Assembly (NCBI GenBank): GCA_964474685.1
Contig: CAYYTE010000001.1
Coordinates: forward strand, 21,392-85,391
Direction: 5' to 3'
DNA from: UBA1737 sp964474685
GTDB lineage: Bacteria; Bacillota_I; Bacilli_A; ML615J-28; CAG-313
Length of the DNA stretch: 64,000 bases
Numbering within the stretch: position 1 is the stretch's first letter; each line of letters begins with the position of its first letter. The notes beneath the pieces were generated by a model that worked only from the letters and a program-made list of their open reading frames with translations, did not search any database and had not been told where the DNA came from. Below, one piece after another: positions 63,266-64,000 of the stretch. The translations under genes and the position numbers were made by a program.

Positions 63266-63342
63266 TGGTCGGGACTGCAGGATTCGAACCTGTGACCCTC
63301 TGGTCCCAAACCAGATGCTCTACCAAACTGAGCTAAGTCCCG
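63266..63342 (-). tRNA. tRNA-Pro(UGG)
   Basis: 77 bases including CCA. Loop TTTGGGA with stem TCTGG/CCAGA, anticodon UGG. Confidence 0.96.
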
Positions 63343-63355
63343 TTAAACCTATAAT

Positions 63356-63383
63356 ATTATACCATTTTTCTGCTATTTGTCAA
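63356..63383 (-). promoter_or_regulatory. Internal promoter for tRNA-Pro and the glycine tRNAs
   Basis: Minus strand: TTGACA (63383-63378), 16 bp, TATAAT (63361-63356) preceded by TGG. Confidence 0.8.
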
Positions 63384-63401
63384 GCAATATAAAATAAAGA
63401 A

Positions 63402-63478
63402 TGGCGCGCACGAGAAGATTCGAACTCCCAACCCCTTGATCCGTAGTCAAGTATTCTATCCAATTGAACTACGTGCGC
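63402..63478 (-). tRNA. tRNA-Arg(ACG)
   Basis: 77 bases including CCA. Loop CTACGGA with stem CTTGA/TCAAG; anticodon ACG, whose A34 is normally changed to inosine. Confidence 0.96.
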
Positions 63479-63481
63479 ACA

Positions 63482-63558
63482 TGGCGGTCTCGACGAGATT
63501 CGAACTCGCGATCTCCTGAGTGACAGTCAAGCATGTTAAACCACTACACCACGAGACC
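63482..63558 (-). tRNA. tRNA-Asp(GUC)
   Basis: 77 bases including CCA. Loop CTGTCAC with stem CTTGA/TCAGG, anticodon GUC; first of the minus-strand cluster, three bases from tRNA-Arg. Confidence 0.96.
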
Positions 63559-63580
63559 TTATGCCTTAAATAGCCTCTAT

Positions 63581-63609
63581 ATTATACAACATTCTCTAAG
63601 TTAATTCAA
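63581..63609 (-). promoter_or_regulatory. Promoter of the minus-strand tRNA cluster
   Basis: Minus strand: TTGAAT (63609-63604), 17 bp, TATAAT (63586-63581). Confidence 0.8.
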
Positions 63610-63691
63610 GAAATATGTTCATTTATTATTTTATATTTTTTTATAAGTGAAAAAAATGTATAAAAAATTAAAAGTCATCAAGACATTTTAC

Positions 63692-63720
63692 TTGCAACCA
63701 AAGTGAAATTATGTTATTAT
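63692..63720 (+). promoter_or_regulatory. Promoter of tRNA-Leu
   Basis: TTGCAA (63692-63697), 17 bp, TATTAT (63715-63720) preceded by TGT. Confidence 0.8.
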
Positions 63721-63742
63721 AATAGAGCACGAAAGTGCTGCT

Positions 63743-63825
63743 GCGGGCGTGGCGGAACTGGCAGACGCGCTAGACTTAGGATCTAGTTCTCACGAGTGCA
63801 GGTTCAATTCCTGTCGCCCGCACCA
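63743..63825 (+). tRNA. tRNA-Leu(UAG)
   Basis: 83 bases including CCA, with a short variable arm (TTCTCACGAG region). Loop CTTAGGA with stem CTAGA/TCTAG, anticodon UAG. Confidence 0.95.
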
Positions 63826-63837
63826 TATTGAAACAAT

Positions 63838-63869
63838 AGGATTGATACCAAAAATATCAGTCCTTTTTT
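63838..63869 (+). terminator. Intrinsic terminator after tRNA-Leu
   Basis: A 10-bp stem (63838-63847 with 63855-63864, one T-G pair), 7-base loop, six Ts. The remaining 130 bases to the window edge hold no gene I can support; GGAGG-like sequence and ATG near 63967 open only a five-codon frame. Confidence 0.88.
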
Positions 63870-64000
63870 CATTTTTAAGGGCTATTTCGCTTATTTTAGG
63901 CATAAATTGCTTAATTTTAGGTGAAGTAGTCCTTTTTTCTTTGCCTTTTTTATTGGAGGCTATTTTATGAAAAGCACGAACTAGCAATAAAAAGCACGAT

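Noticed and set aside
63749..63970. Small open frame starting inside tRNA-Leu
   Set aside because: Its first 25 codons are tRNA sequence and the rest covers the terminator; there is no ribosome site.

Overview
The window is AT-rich DNA (about two thirds A+T by eye) from a low-GC Gram-positive bacterium. It most likely belongs to the Bacilli/Erysipelotrichia/Mollicutes side of Bacillota, probably an uncultured lineage, since a 100-N scaffold gap points to a draft assembly. Signs are the PheST T-box, Spx and RelQ, the yjb-like order (Spx, CYTH, RelQ, RluD), lipobox lipoproteins, and Opp ATPases with long insertions as known from Mollicutes. TGA is a stop here: several genes end in ATGA overlaps and Trp is TGG, so the mycoplasma code does not apply. 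The species cannot be fixed from the sequence.

Layout. 1-11468: two pairs of MalF/MalG-type sugar ABC permeases interleaved with an NHL/TPR-like surface protein, a Yip1 protein, a 1194-residue DUF5696-like protein and a YesL (DUF624) protein. 11476-15919: two secreted phosphodiester glycosidases (NAGPA family). 15923-18270: NagZ and NagB. 18587-21127: a large surface protein under a promoter with two LacI/CcpA-type operators, interrupted by the assembly gap. 21193-31806: a twin GNAT protein, a sugar-binding lipoprotein, a YesL-like protein, then NamZ, MupG, a BadF-type sugar kinase, AnmK, MurQ, an alpha/beta hydrolase and a GDPD. 31827-36588 (minus): two fused ABC/FtsX exporters. 36869-46214: oligopeptide transporter oppABCDF plus a small membrane protein. 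46418-49315: Spx, CYTH, RelQ, RluD-like. 49370-53093: T-box, pheS, pheT. 53102-54808: a GH18 lipoprotein. 54981-57186: DUF1538 membrane protein with two PII-like proteins. 57208-59260: NatAB-like ABC transporter. Then ispH (minus), efp, a third NAGPA protein, five minus-strand tRNAs (Asp, Arg, Pro, Gly-UCC, Gly-CCC) and tRNA-Leu(UAG) on plus.

How it fits together. About half the window looks like one amino-sugar scavenging programme. Surface enzymes (three NAGPA proteins, the GH18 lipoprotein) would release GlcNAc-containing sugars from phosphodiester or polymer linkages. ABC transporters, with no PTS in sight, would import them. Cytosolic NamZ, NagZ, MupG, kinase, AnmK, MurQ and NagB would convert MurNAc/GlcNAc oligosaccharides to fructose-6-phosphate. 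No nagA is present here. NagZ and NamZ lack signal peptides, which implies uptake of intact saccharides.

The most unusual signals are: a shared C-terminal Gly-Cys-Lys tail plus membrane anchor on four surface proteins; tandem duplications of gene 3' ends, stop codon included, at two unrelated genes; a DUF1538 plus double-PII module; long insertions in OppC, OppD and OppF; a tRNA-Gly(UCC) with C33; an EF-P with an altered tip loop; and a CYTH protein missing key residues. Promoters are very uniform: TTGCAA/TTGCAT, exactly 17 bp, TGnTATAAT.
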